Below are positions 8,069 through 17,209 of a stretch of DNA of 57,776 bases, one piece after another (the first letter of the stretch is position 1; the number at the start of each line of letters is the position of its first letter). The notes under the pieces were generated by a model, which searched no databases, was not told the origin of the DNA, and saw only the letters and a program-made list of their open reading frames with translations. This DNA is from Sandaracinus sp. (lineage in GTDB: Bacteria; Myxococcota_A; Polyangia; Polyangiales; Houyiibacteriaceae): positions 1 through 57,776 of the forward strand of contig PABA01000179.1 in assembly GCA_002699025.1 (NCBI GenBank), read 5' to 3'. A program made the translations under genes and the position numbers.

Positions 8069-10027
8069 TCATCGCTCCGGCAGCACGCAGACCGTCGCCT
8101 CGATGGCCTCCGCTCCCTCCGGCGGGCAGAGCCCCCGCGCCGGCGCCAACGCCCGCCGGAGACACGCCGCCGCGCTCGCGGGCAACGCCGTGCCGTCGAT
8201 CGCCTGCACCTCCACCGCGTCCCCGATCGTCACCAGGGTCGCCATCGGCTCCGCGACACCGCAGGCGCCGAGCGCCGCCGAGAGGCCTGCCCCACCGAGC
8301 GGCGCCTCCGCCCGCACCATCACCCGATGCGCGCCCTCGAGCCGCCCGTAGTGCGCGCTCCGGAGATCGGCCGGCGCGCTCAGCGCGACCGACACGAGCT
8401 CCCGCGCGCCGCCGAGGCTCCGCGGATAGCGCGCCTGGTCGAAGGCGCGCCGCACGCAGGCCGGCGCGTCGCCCTGCCACTCGACCCGGAGCCTCCCGCC
8501 CCGATGCGTCGCCACGGCCCGCCAGACGCCTTGGTTCTCCGGCTCCGCGGCGCAGCCCGCGAGCGCCTCCTCGAGCGCCGCGTCCACCGCGTCCCGCGAC
8601 ACCGGCTCCTCGGGGCTCCCATGCACCGCGCGGCGCACGCTCACCGGCGGCGCACCGTCCGGTGCCCCCGCTGGGGCGGCGCGCGGCGCGCTCTCTTCCA
8701 GCGCGCCCACGGCCGCTCGCCAGCTCCGCGCGTTCGTCGGCGCCTCCACCCGCGCCTCCAGCGCCGCAGGCAGCCGGGGCGTCTCGCTCGGGTCGGCGAA
8801 GCGCACGGCCACCACGCAGTCGTCCGGGCCGTCGCAGGCCAGCTCGGCCCACGCGAGGACCGCCTCCGGATCGCGCTCGCGGAGCGCCTCCCAGGGCGCC
8901 GGGCCGCAGCGCTCGGGGGCGGGGAGGGCGCGCACGCTCGTGCCGAGCTTCGCGCGCAGCGCCGGCACCAGGGCCCGCTCCACCTGGCGCCGTTCCGCCG
9001 CGACGAGCGGCGCGTCTCCGGGCACTCCGACGAAGGGTCGCACCGCGAGGTGCACGACGTCCGGCGGGTCCGCGCGCTGCGCCGGCGCCGCACGCACGGG
9101 CTGCGGCGCCGGGGTCGTCGGCCCGGGTCCGACGCCCCGGATGCCCATCCCGCCGCTCCCTCCCAGGCGGCCCAGGATCAGGGCCCCACGGCGGGGGCTC
9201 GCCCCTTCGGGCCCCTCCGCGAGCTGCGGCGCCCGGGGCGCCTCGGCGCGGGCCCCCTCGAAGCAGATGGCGGGGCCGGCCGGCGGCGGGCCGACGCGCC
9301 GCGCCAGGATCTCGCGCCGCAGCGTCTCCACCCCGGCGCCGCCTTCCCGGGAGAGCGCGTGGGCGTGGCGCGCACAGAAGCCCTGCCAGGCGTCGTCTCC
9401 GCGCTCGGCCGCGCTCTCGGCACAGCGCGTGTAGATCTCCGCCGCGCGCCGGAGGATCGGCTCCGCGGACCCCCAGAGCGCCTCGACGTAGACGGCGCGG
9501 AGCTCCGGATCGACGTCGATCGCGGCGGGCATGGGCGCGGCGAGGAGCGTGGCCACGAGCGACTCGTAGAGGGCGCCGTCGAGGGCCGCCGCCATCGGCT
9601 GGAGCTCCGGCTCGGCCTGCGCGAGGGCGAAGAGGCGCGCCTCCTCCTCCTGGATGCTCCGCTGCTGCTCCCGGAGCCAGGGCGCGAGCGCCTCCCGGGA
9701 CCAGCGCGAGGTCTCCTCGGTGCCGCCCGTCGGGTACCAGGCCGGCTCTCGCGCGACGATGGTCGCCACGCGCTGCCGGGCGGCCGCGATCTCGGCGCGC
9801 TCGGGGAGCGCCGGGAAGCGGAGGAAGCCCACCGCCGTCGGCAGCTCGGGCATCGGCGGGATCGCGGCCTCGGCCCGCGCGGGCTCTCGGCCGCTCTCCC
9901 CGGGCGGCGCCTCCGCGCCCGAGGCGTGGGGGTCGCCGACCGGCGTGGGCGTGGGCGCCTCCGGGCTCGCGGCCGGACCGCAGGCGGCGAAGAGGAGGAG
10001 CGTGGCGAAGAGGGCGCGGGCTCGCAT
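8069..10027 (-). CDS. AgmX/TonB-C-like lipoprotein of unknown function
   Basis: A 652-residue lipoprotein, lipobox FAAC (Cys16), with no catalytic family I recognise. The middle contains a paired-Cys section and a Gly-rich stretch (LGGSGGMGIRGVGPG). The C-terminal 250 residues hold two related modules, each with a conserved Cys before a basic helix: PACVRRAFDQARYP and AAACLRRALAPAR. This pattern resembles the AgmX/PglI C-terminal domain of myxobacterial gliding and periplasmic proteins; the assignment is tentative. The start at 10027 is 8 bases after TATGGT. It converges with the SUMF1-domain gene with only 22 bases between the stops. Confidence 0.7.
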   Translation of the reverse strand: MRARALFATLLLFAACGPAASPEAPTPTPVGDPHASGAEAPPGESGREPARAEAAIPPMPELPTAVGFLRFPALPERAEIAAARQRVATIVAREPAWYPTGGTEETSRWSREALAPWLREQQRSIQEEEARLFALAQAEPELQPMAAALDGALYESLVATLLAAPMPAAIDVDPELRAVYVEALWGSAEPILRRAAEIYTRCAESAAERGDDAWQGFCARHAHALSREGGAGVETLRREILARRVGPPPAGPAICFEGARAEAPRAPQLAEGPEGASPRRGALILGRLGGSGGMGIRGVGPGPTTPAPQPVRAAPAQRADPPDVVHLAVRPFVGVPGDAPLVAAERRQVERALVPALRAKLGTSVRALPAPERCGPAPWEALRERDPEAVLAWAELACDGPDDCVVAVRFADPSETPRLPAALEARVEAPTNARSWRAAVGALEESAPRAAPAGAPDGAPPVSVRRAVHGSPEEPVSRDAVDAALEEALAGCAAEPENQGVWRAVATHRGGRLRVEWQGDAPACVRRAFDQARYPRSLGGARELVSVALSAPADLRSAHYGRLEGAHRVMVRAEAPLGGAGLSAALGACGVAEPMATLVTIGDAVEVQAIDGTALPASAAACLRRALAPARGLCPPEGAEAIEATVCVLPER

Positions 10028-10035
10028 GATGCTGG

Positions 10036-10041
10036 ACCATA
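10036..10041 (-). promoter_or_regulatory. -10-like box TATGGT, AgmX-like lipoprotein gene
   Basis: TATGGT on the minus strand ends 8 bases before the ATG at 10027. The divergent recQ gene has the same hexamer. Confidence 0.4.
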
Positions 10042-10254
10042 CCCCTCGTCGCCCCGCGAGCTTCCCCTGCCGGGCGAGGCCCCACGGGGCGAGCCCACGC
10101 GCGACCGGATCCTCCTCGGCGCGAGGGGCCGCACCCATCCCCCCGAGACGCTCCGGGAGGCCGATCCGGCGCCTCGATGGCCGCCCCCCATCCCCTCGCG
10201 TGCGCAATCACGGCGCGCCCGCGACCGACGAGCGGACATGTCGCTGCCGGCTGC

Positions 10255-10260
10255 TATGGT
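10255..10260 (+). promoter_or_regulatory. recQ: -10-like box TATGGT, recQ
   Basis: TATGGT ends 10 bases before the GTG at 10271 and supports that start over the ATG at 10238. Confidence 0.4.
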
Positions 10261-10270
10261 CCCTCCGCCC

Positions 10271-12139
10271 GTGAGCCTCGAAGACACCCTCCGCGAACGC
10301 TTCGGCTTCGACGCCTTCCGCCCCTGGCAACGCGAAGCGATCGAGGCGCTCCTCGAGGGGCCGCGCCGCGTCCTCGTCGTCGCCCCCACTGGCGGCGGCA
10401 AGTCGCTCACCTACCAGCTCCCCGCGGTCGTGCTCGAGGGCACGACCATCGTGATCTCGCCGCTGATCGCGCTCATGGAGGATCAGGTGCGCGGCCTCGA
10501 GGAGAAGGGCGTCCGCGCGACCTACCTCACCTCGTCGATCAGCATGGACGAGCGCCGCCGCCGCGAACGCGCGCTGCGGGACGGCGAGTACGACCTCGTC
10601 TACGTCGCGCCGGAGGGCATGGCGAACGACTACACGATGGCGCTCCTCGAGGGGCTCCAGCCCCAGCTCGTCGCCATCGACGAGGCGCACTGCATCAGCC
10701 AGTGGGGCCACGATTTCCGCCCCGACTACCTCCGCCTCGGCCCGGCGATCCGCCGCCTCGCGCCGCGTCACGTGCTCGCCTGCACGGCCACCGCCACGCC
10801 CATCGTGCGCGAGGACATCCTCGCGAACCTCGGCTTCGACGACGCGCGCGTGGTCCTCCGCGGCTTCGCCCGCCCGAACCTCCACCTCGAGGCCATCCCC
10901 CTCGACTCCCGGCGCCACCGCGACCGGCAGCTCCACGCCGCCCTGAAGGAGGCCCTCGGCTCGCCGAAGGAGCCGACCGGGGCGGCCATCGTCTACGCGG
11001 CCACGCGGAAGAACACCGAGAAGCTCGCGGGCCAGCTCGCCAAGCTCGGCTACCGTACGGCTGCCTACCACGCCGGCCTCGCGCCCGACGCGCGGGCGAG
11101 CGTCAACGCCCACTTCGCCGACGGCGCGCTCGACGTCGTCGTCGCCACCAACGCCTTCGGCATGGGCATCGACCGGGCGGACATCCGGCTCGTGGTGCAC
11201 GTGCAGGCGCCCGGCTCGATCGAGGCCTACTACCAGGAGGTGGGCCGCGCCGGCCGCGACGGGGAGCCGGCGCACGGGCTGCTGATGAGCTCGTCGGCCG
11301 ATCTCGCGCTCCGCCGGCGCCTCATCGAGCGCGTCTGGGAGCCGCCGGACATGCGCCCGCCGGCCGAGGAGGTCAGCCGGCAGTGGCGCCTCTTCCTCGA
11401 CCTGATGCGCTACGTGGAGGCCGGGAGCTGCCGGCACGACTTCATCCTCCGCTACTTCGGCGACGAGGAGGAGATCCTCGGCGGCTGCGGTCATTGCGAC
11501 GTCTGCGAGCGCCTCGAGGAGGGGGACGACGGCGGGCTGAGCGAGGAGGACGTGCTCGTCGTGCGCAAGGCGCTCGCGGGGCTGGCGCGCTGCCGCGGGC
11601 GGGTCGGCATGCGCAACGTCACCGACATGCTCGTCGGCAAGAGCAACCAGAAGCTCCGGCGCCAGGGCCTCGACCGGCTGAGCACGCACGGGATCTTGAA
11701 GGACCACGATCCCGAGTGGGTCCTCGCGCTCCTCCGCCGGCTGGTGACGGCGGGCTACGCGAACATCACGGCCGACGACTACCCCACCGTCTACCTGACG
11801 AAGAAGGGGGCGCGCGTGATGAAGGAGGAGGAGCAGGCGCGGGTCCTCCTCCCGCCGCCCGTGAAGAAGGGGCGCACGCGGCGGGGGGGCGGCGGCTCGA
11901 AGGGCGGGCCGAGCGTGGCCTCCGAGGATCGGGACCTCTTCGAGCGGCTGCGGGACCAGCGGCGCGAGCTCGCCAAGGCGCGCGGCGTGCCGGCCTACGT
12001 CGTCTGCAGCGACCGGACCCTCGCGGAGATCGCCGCCCAGCGCCCGGGGGACGAGGCGGCCCTCGGCGCGGTCCACGGCATGGGGCCGGCGCGGATCGAG
12101 GCCTACGGCGAAGCGCTCCTCGGCGTCGTCAACGGCTGA
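10271..12139 (+). CDS. recQ: ATP-dependent DNA helicase RecQ
   Basis: 3'-5' DNA helicase of recombinational repair, 622 residues. The order is canonical: FRPWQREAI Q-motif region, Walker A APTGGGKS near residue 38, DEAH within AIDEAHCISQWGHDFRPDY near 136, motif V/VI with GMGIDRADIR and QEVGRAGRDG, the RecQ zinc site (CRHDF...CGHCDVC) near 385-415, a winged helix, and a C-terminal HRDC domain from about 550. An ATG at 10238 is in frame, but the 11 codons it adds include several T-ending ones and overlap a TATGGT box, so I prefer the GTG at 10271. It stands alone. Confidence 0.93.
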   Translation: MSLEDTLRERFGFDAFRPWQREAIEALLEGPRRVLVVAPTGGGKSLTYQLPAVVLEGTTIVISPLIALMEDQVRGLEEKGVRATYLTSSISMDERRRRERALRDGEYDLVYVAPEGMANDYTMALLEGLQPQLVAIDEAHCISQWGHDFRPDYLRLGPAIRRLAPRHVLACTATATPIVREDILANLGFDDARVVLRGFARPNLHLEAIPLDSRRHRDRQLHAALKEALGSPKEPTGAAIVYAATRKNTEKLAGQLAKLGYRTAAYHAGLAPDARASVNAHFADGALDVVVATNAFGMGIDRADIRLVVHVQAPGSIEAYYQEVGRAGRDGEPAHGLLMSSSADLALRRRLIERVWEPPDMRPPAEEVSRQWRLFLDLMRYVEAGSCRHDFILRYFGDEEEILGGCGHCDVCERLEEGDDGGLSEEDVLVVRKALAGLARCRGRVGMRNVTDMLVGKSNQKLRRQGLDRLSTHGILKDHDPEWVLALLRRLVTAGYANITADDYPTVYLTKKGARVMKEEEQARVLLPPPVKKGRTRRGGGGSKGGPSVASEDRDLFERLRDQRRELAKARGVPAYVVCSDRTLAEIAAQRPGDEAALGAVHGMGPARIEAYGEALLGVVNG

Positions 12140-12150
12140 GGGCCCGCCTC

Positions 12151-12318
12151 GCGGCCACCGGCGGCGCGCCGATTTCGCGCTCGCCTCGGCGCGGTCGATG
12201 GCCGAGCGGCCGCGTCGTGGTCACGTGGCTGGCGCGCCGACTTCGCGCTCGCTTCGGCGTCACCCGGCCGAGCGCCGGCGTCGCGGCCACCGGCGGCGCG
12301 CCGACTTCGCGCTCACTC
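12151..12318. repeat. three imperfect direct repeats, spacing 64-68 bases
   Basis: A block with core GCGCGCCGA followed by (C/T)TTCGCGCTC recurs at 12164, 12232 and 12296, with GCGGCCACCGGC preceding the first and third. The third copy runs into the fxsA stop codon (12313-12315). It fills the convergent gap between recQ and fxsA and may act in termination. Confidence 0.7.
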
Positions 12319-12825
12319 CTCGCGCTCGGCGGGGGGCAGGGCGGGCGGAGGCGGGGTGACGTCCTCGCCCTCCACGTCGATCACGTCCTGGCGCCCGCCG
12401 AAGCCGCTCGACCAGGACATGACCTGGCCGCCGTCGAAGCTCTGCACGCGCACCCGGCCGCTCTTCACGCCGCGCTCGACGCGCTTGCGGATCGCCCCGA
12501 CCGCCAGGTGGCGCGTCGGCGGGAAGAGCATGGCGAGGCCGAAGGCGTCCGTCAGGACGCCCGGGGTCACGAGGAAGAGCCCGCCCGCGAAGACGAGCAG
12601 CCCGCCGAGCACGCCGTCCTCCGGGACGCGCCCTTCGGAGAGGTCGCGCTGCCAGCGGCGCACGACGCGGAGCCCCTCGTGCTTGGCGAGCGTCGCGCCG
12701 ACGATGCCCGTCACGAGGACGAGCGCCACCGTCGGACCGAAGCCCATGAGGCGCCCGAGCGCGAGCAGGAGGTAGAGCTCGACCAGCGGCACGACGGTGA
12801 AGAGGAGCAGGAGGATCTTGCCCAC
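12313..12825 (-). CDS. fxsA: FxsA family membrane protein
   Basis: Small inner-membrane protein; the E. coli homologue relieves phage T7 exclusion by F plasmids, but its cellular job is unknown. The 170-residue product has hydrophobic segments at about 4-22, 27-47 and 70-95, with FVVPLVELYLL-type family sequence, GATLAKHEGLRV, and the hallmark FLVTPGVLTDAFGL before a charged C-terminus rich in Glu and Pro. The GTG start at 12825 lies 7 bases downstream of a TACCCT box. The stop codon lies in the intergenic repeat. Confidence 0.9.
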   Translation of the reverse strand: MGKILLLLFTVVPLVELYLLLALGRLMGFGPTVALVLVTGIVGATLAKHEGLRVVRRWQRDLSEGRVPEDGVLGGLLVFAGGLFLVTPGVLTDAFGLAMLFPPTRHLAVGAIRKRVERGVKSGRVRVQSFDGGQVMSWSSGFGGRQDVIDVEGEDVTPPPPALPPAEREE

Positions 12826-12832
12826 GGCGCGC

Positions 12833-12838
12833 AGGGTA
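12833..12838 (-). promoter_or_regulatory. fxsA: -10-like box TACCCT, fxsA
   Basis: TACCCT on the minus strand ends 7 bases before the GTG at 12825. Confidence 0.4.
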
Positions 12839-13019
12839 GGAGCACCACGGCGCTTGTCGAACGCGTCGTCCGCTCACCGGCGCGCGCGACCTTCGCTCGC
12901 CCGCGGGCCGAAGGGGCCTCGACCCTCGCTGCCGTGCCTCCGCCGGGTCGGTTCGGGCGGGGCCTCTTTCGGGCGCCCTCGGCGCAGGTTCGGGGGCAAC
13001 TGGGGGGCGGGGCGGGACG

Positions 13020-13775
13020 ATGGGGGGCGCCGTGAGCGTCGTCGTCCCCTTCCTCCCCGGCATCGTCTTCCTCTTCCTGGCGCTGGTGCTGGCGCACTTC
13101 CGCTGGCTCGACGGGGCCAGCCTCCCGGTGGCGAAGGGCCTGGGCGTCTTCGCCGGGCTCTTCCTGGTCTTCGCGAGCGGCCGCGCCGTCGTCCGCGGCG
13201 GCTACCTCGATCGCCTCGATCGCCTCGACGGGTCCATGGCGGACGCCGCGGGGTCGGCGGCCGGGCCCTCGGACGACGCCCTCTGCCGCGCCTTCGTCGA
13301 CGAGCGTGGGATCCCGGCGCCCTGGTGCGACTGCCTCGCGCGGGGCCTGGCGGCGGGGCGTGAGGTCGACCCCGCGCTCGCGCTCGTCCGCCGCGAGGGA
13401 GAGCTCCAGGTGGAGGGCGACGAGCGCGCCCTCGCGCGGACCGACGGCGTGCTCCTCGAGTGCTCCCGACCGAACCTCGCCGCCTGGTACGCCCACATCT
13501 GCCGGAGCGGTTGCCGCCAGGAGCCGCTCGAGCCGGACGCGCGCGTCCTCTGCGACCGCATCTGCACCTGCATCGGCCGGCGCTTCGGCGCGGACCCGGC
13601 CCTGGCCGACGGCTTCGCCCTCGACGATCGCCCGGGCCGGATGAGCCTCTGGGCCGAGCAGCTCGAGGCCGAACGGCTGGTCGAGCCGTACGTCGACGCC
13701 TGCGAGGCGGAGCTCGGTTTCGGCGGGCGGGCGCTCGGGCCGCCGCCTTCCGGGCGCGGCGCGTCGCGCCTCTGA
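13020..13775 (+). CDS. hypothetical membrane protein with Cys-rich C-terminal domain
   Basis: A 251-residue protein of no recognised family. Two hydrophobic helices (about 5-25 and 38-58) are followed by a soluble part with eight or more cysteines in CxC and CxxxC patterns (APWCDCLARG, HICRSGCRQ, CDRICTCIGRRFG). If the soluble part is periplasmic these would be disulfides; if cytoplasmic a metal site is possible. The start is uncertain: the ATG at 13020 or the GTG four codons later both precede the first helix. Codon use is strongly G/C-ending, so it is a real gene. Confidence 0.7.
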   Translation: MGGAVSVVVPFLPGIVFLFLALVLAHFRWLDGASLPVAKGLGVFAGLFLVFASGRAVVRGGYLDRLDRLDGSMADAAGSAAGPSDDALCRAFVDERGIPAPWCDCLARGLAAGREVDPALALVRREGELQVEGDERALARTDGVLLECSRPNLAAWYAHICRSGCRQEPLEPDARVLCDRICTCIGRRFGADPALADGFALDDRPGRMSLWAEQLEAERLVEPYVDACEAELGFGGRALGPPPSGRGASRL

Positions 13776-13925
13776 CGGCGACGACCGGTCCCCCGAGGCC
13801 GCGCCGGCCAGCCCCCGTGGAACCCCTCGCGACCCCCCGGGGGCCCTTCCTTCGCCGAGCGAGCGATCGCGAACCGCCCGACGAGCGGGTCCCGAAGCCC
13901 GCTCCGCGCCCTGGTCGAGCGCCGG

Positions 13926-13971
13926 CCGAGCGCCGTTCGATCGCTGGACCGAGCGCCGTTCGATCGCTGGA
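13926..13971. repeat. 23-base perfect tandem duplication
   Basis: Two identical 23-base units at 13926-13948 and 13949-13971, each beginning CCGAGCGCCGTTCG; a truncated third start follows. It lies in the 276-base gap before the gene at 14052. Confidence 0.8.
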
Positions 13972-14039
13972 CCGAGCGCTGGGAGAAGGCGGGCGGCGCC
14001 GCTCCTCCGCGCGCTTTGGCGTCGGCCGCGGGCGGGCCC

Positions 14040-14045
14040 CATACT
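14040..14045 (+). promoter_or_regulatory. -10-like box CATACT
   Basis: CATACT ends 6 bases before the GTG at 14052 and matches the spacing of other boxes here. Confidence 0.4.
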
Positions 14046-14051
14046 CCCGCC

Positions 14052-14963
14052 GTGCGGACGCTCCTCTTCGCCGCTCTGCTCGGCCTCCTGGGCTGTCCGC
14101 GCGCCGACCCGCGCTTTCCACGCCCGCGTCCGCTCGACGTCGAGGCGACCGGGCTGAGCGGGCTGACGGTGGACGGCGAGGGCGCGCTCTGGGCCGTCCC
14201 GGAGGACGCGCGCTCCCTCCTCCGCATCGACCCGCGGACCGGCGCCATCCGGACCATCCCGCTCCGCGGCGTCCCGGAGGGCGCCGAGACCGAGTCCATC
14301 ACCTGGCTCGAGGGACGCCGCTTCGCCCTCGGCACGGAGCGGGGCGAGGACGGCCGGAGCGGCGACGACATCCTCGTCGTGGCGGTGCTCGAGGACGCCG
14401 CCCACGTGCAGGAGCGCATCCTCTACCCCTACGGCCTCTGGTCCCTCGAGGGCGATCACAACACGGGCATCGAGGGCCTCTGCCACGTCGACGGCGCCCT
14501 CTTCGTGGCGGCCGAGGTGGTCGGCCTGGACCGCGGCCGCCGCTTCGCCCCGCTCGCTCGCCGGGGCCGCAACGGCCAGTGGACGACCTACCGGCTCTGG
14601 CTGACCACCGTCGAGGGGAAGCTCTCGGCCCTGGCCTGCCGCCCGGCCGGCCCCGACGCCGTCGAGCTCTTCGCCATCGAGCGCCACTTCGGCACCACGC
14701 GCGTGCTCCGCGCCCGCGTCTCCGTCGCCTCCACGCTCGGCGAGGACGTGCAGCCGGAGGTCCTCGCCGACCTCGACGGATGGATCCGGGAGCAGGATCC
14801 CTCGCCGAACTTCGAGGGCATCGCGCTCCTCCCGGGTCGGCTGGTGCTCGTCCTCGACAACCGCTACCAGGGTCGCGTCACCCAGCCCAACGCGCTCCAC
14901 GAGCTCGACCTCGGCGCCCTCCGCGCCCGCCCCCTTCGCCCCCTCCGCCCCGCGCTCCCGTGA
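14052..14963 (+). CDS. esterase-like/SdiA-regulated-type propeller lipoprotein
   Basis: A 303-residue lipoprotein (lipobox LLGC, Cys15). The body looks like a beta-propeller of the esterase-like-activity-of-phytase or SdiA-regulated type: TGLSGLTVDGEGALWAVP, ESITWLEG, IEGLCHVDGALFVAAE and NFEGIALLPGRLVLVLDN. Such proteins are mostly uncharacterised calcium-binding propellers in the envelope. The GTG at 14052 puts the signal peptide at the N-terminus and is 6 bases from CATACT; an upstream ATG at 14016 would add 12 residues with weaker codon bias. It ends 22 bases before rlmKL, so the two may be cotranscribed. Confidence 0.75.
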   Translation: MRTLLFAALLGLLGCPRADPRFPRPRPLDVEATGLSGLTVDGEGALWAVPEDARSLLRIDPRTGAIRTIPLRGVPEGAETESITWLEGRRFALGTERGEDGRSGDDILVVAVLEDAAHVQERILYPYGLWSLEGDHNTGIEGLCHVDGALFVAAEVVGLDRGRRFAPLARRGRNGQWTTYRLWLTTVEGKLSALACRPAGPDAVELFAIERHFGTTRVLRARVSVASTLGEDVQPEVLADLDGWIREQDPSPNFEGIALLPGRLVLVLDNRYQGRVTQPNALHELDLGALRARPLRPLRPALP

Positions 14964-14985
14964 GGGCTGCCCCCGAACGCCCACC

Positions 14986-17112
14986 ATGAACGAGCTCGTC
15001 ATCACCTGCGCCGCCGGCACGGAGCCCGCCCTCGAGGAGGAGCTCCGCGAGCTCGACCTCGCCCCGACGGGGAAGGGGCGGGGCGTCCGCCGCGTCGCCG
15101 GGGGCCTCCACGCCCTCTACCGCGTCGCCATGGAGGCGCGCGTCGCGAGCCGGGCGCTGATGCCGCTGACGACCTTCCGCGCCGACGACCCGGACGCGCT
15201 CTACGAAGCCGCCCGAGCGCTCCCCTGGGAGGCGCACCTCGACCCGGAGCACGCCTTCGTCGTCGACTGCGTCACCAGCGCGCGGCGCCGCCAGGACCAC
15301 ACGCGCTTCCTCGCCCAGCGCACGAAGGACGCCATCGTCGACCGCATCCGCGACCGGCGCGGGGCCCGCCCGAGCGTCGACAAGCGGCGGCCCGATCTGC
15401 GCGTCCACGTCCGCTGGGCGCGCGAGGTCACGATCAGCCTCGACCCCTTCGGCCCGCTCCATCGACGCGGCTACCGCCCGCAGGGCGCGGCGGCGCCGCT
15501 GAGGGAGAGCCTCGCGGCGGCCATCCTCCGCCTCGCCGGCTGGCGCCCGGGCGAGCCGCTCGTCGATCCCATGTGCGGCAGCGGCACCTTCCTCGCGGAG
15601 GCCGCCGGGCGCGTGCGCGACGTCGCGCCGGGGCTGAGCCGGCGCCTCGGCGGCTGGAAGGGGCACGAGGGCGCGGCCTGGTCGGCGCTCGTCCGGGACG
15701 CCCGGGATCGCAAGGACGCCGCCGCGCTCCGCCCGCTCCAGCTCCACGGCCGCGACGCCGATCCGGAAGCCGTGGCCATGGCGCGCGAGGCGCTGCTCCG
15801 CGCGGGCTTCCCGGACCTCCCGGTCCAGGTGCAGGCCCTCGAGGATCAAGCGGCGCCCGAGGGGCCGCCGGGGCACGTGCTCGTGAACCCGCCCTACGGC
15901 GAGCGCCTCGGCGCGCGCGGCGAGCTCGTCTTCCTCTACGCGCGGCTCGGCGACGTGCTCAAGCGGCGCTTCCCCGGCTGGACCGCGCACGTGCTCGCCG
16001 GCGAGCCGGACCTGCTCAAGCACGTCGGGCTGCGGGCCGACGCGAAGCGCACGCTCTTCAACGGGCCCCTCGAGGCGCGCCTCGCGACCTACCGCATCCA
16101 CGCGCGGGCGCCGGAGAGCGCCCCCGAGGAGGGGCCGGGCTGGCGCAAGGCGAGCGAGGAGAGCCAGGCCTTCGCCAACCGCGTGAAGAAGAACCGCACG
16201 CGCCTCGGGCGCTGGGCGAAGCGCCACGGCATCCACGTCTGGCGCGTCTACGACGCGGACATCCCCGAGTTCAACGTGGCCGTCGACCTCTACGAGGGGG
16301 TGGGCGTGGTGGTGCAGGAGTACGCGCGCCCGAAGAAGGTCGACCCGATGGTGGCCGATCGGCGCCTCCGGGACGTGATGCTGCGCGTGCCCGAGCTGCT
16401 CGATGTGGACGAGAAAGACGTGCACCTCCGCGTGCGCGCGAAGCAGGGCGCGGGGCAGTACGGCAAGCGCGCCGACGAGGGGGAGCGCCACGAGGTGATC
16501 GAGGCCGGGCTCCGCTTCGGCGTGAACCTCACGGACTACCTCGACACGGGGCTCTTCGCCGACCAGCGGGAGCTCCGCGCGCGGGCCGCGGAGGCGGCGG
16601 GGGAGCGGGGCGGCGAGGAGGGCGGCGGGGCGCGCTTTCTGAACCTCTTCGCCTACACCTGCTCGGCGAGCGTCCACGCGGCGGCGCGCGGGGCGAGCAC
16701 GACGAGCGTCGACCTCTCGCGCACCTACCTCGACTGGGGCGAGGAGAGCTTCCGGCGGAACGGGCTCGACCCGGCGGCGCACGCCTTCGTCCGGGCCGAC
16801 GTGGAGCGCTTCCTGGCGGACGTCGGGTCGGCGCGCTGGGACGTGATCTACCTGAACCCGCCGAGCTTCAGCCGCTCGAAGGCCATGGAGGGCGACTTCG
16901 TCGTCGCGCGCGACCACGGCCCGCTGATCGAGGCGGCGATGAAGGCGCTCGCGCCCGGCGGCGTGCTCTTCTTCTCGACGCACGCCCGCGGCTTCCGCCT
17001 CGACGACGCGCTCGAGCGCCGCTTCGACGTGCGCGACATCGGCCGCGAGGTCGTGCCCCGCGACTTCCAGCGGAGCCCCTTCCGGGCCTACGCGCTCCGC
17101 GCGCGCCCCTGA
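14986..17112 (+). CDS. rlmL: bifunctional 23S rRNA (guanine-N2)-methyltransferase RlmL/RlmK
   Basis: Fusion enzyme that makes m2G2445 and m7G2069 in E. coli 23S rRNA; 708 residues, close to the usual 700. An N-terminal THUMP region begins LVITCAAGTEPALEEEL. The RlmL methyltransferase has DPMCGSGTFLAEAA near 190 and the target motif NPPYGERL near 302. The RlmK half contains FLNLFAYTCSASVHAA near 546 and NPPSFSRSK near 624. All SAM and target motifs are intact. The ATG at 14986 follows the upstream lipoprotein by 22 bases; no strong ribosome binding site is visible. Confidence 0.93.
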   Translation: MNELVITCAAGTEPALEEELRELDLAPTGKGRGVRRVAGGLHALYRVAMEARVASRALMPLTTFRADDPDALYEAARALPWEAHLDPEHAFVVDCVTSARRRQDHTRFLAQRTKDAIVDRIRDRRGARPSVDKRRPDLRVHVRWAREVTISLDPFGPLHRRGYRPQGAAAPLRESLAAAILRLAGWRPGEPLVDPMCGSGTFLAEAAGRVRDVAPGLSRRLGGWKGHEGAAWSALVRDARDRKDAAALRPLQLHGRDADPEAVAMAREALLRAGFPDLPVQVQALEDQAAPEGPPGHVLVNPPYGERLGARGELVFLYARLGDVLKRRFPGWTAHVLAGEPDLLKHVGLRADAKRTLFNGPLEARLATYRIHARAPESAPEEGPGWRKASEESQAFANRVKKNRTRLGRWAKRHGIHVWRVYDADIPEFNVAVDLYEGVGVVVQEYARPKKVDPMVADRRLRDVMLRVPELLDVDEKDVHLRVRAKQGAGQYGKRADEGERHEVIEAGLRFGVNLTDYLDTGLFADQRELRARAAEAAGERGGEEGGGARFLNLFAYTCSASVHAAARGASTTSVDLSRTYLDWGEESFRRNGLDPAAHAFVRADVERFLADVGSARWDVIYLNPPSFSRSKAMEGDFVVARDHGPLIEAAMKALAPGGVLFFSTHARGFRLDDALERRFDVRDIGREVVPRDFQRSPFRAYALRARP

Positions 17113-17209
17113 GCGCCTCGCGGAGACGAAGCGGCGCCGGGCGCCCGGGTCGCGCTCGTGCTCGCGCTCGATTCGCCGGAAGCAGCTCGGCCCGTCCGAC
17201 CTCCCCGGG

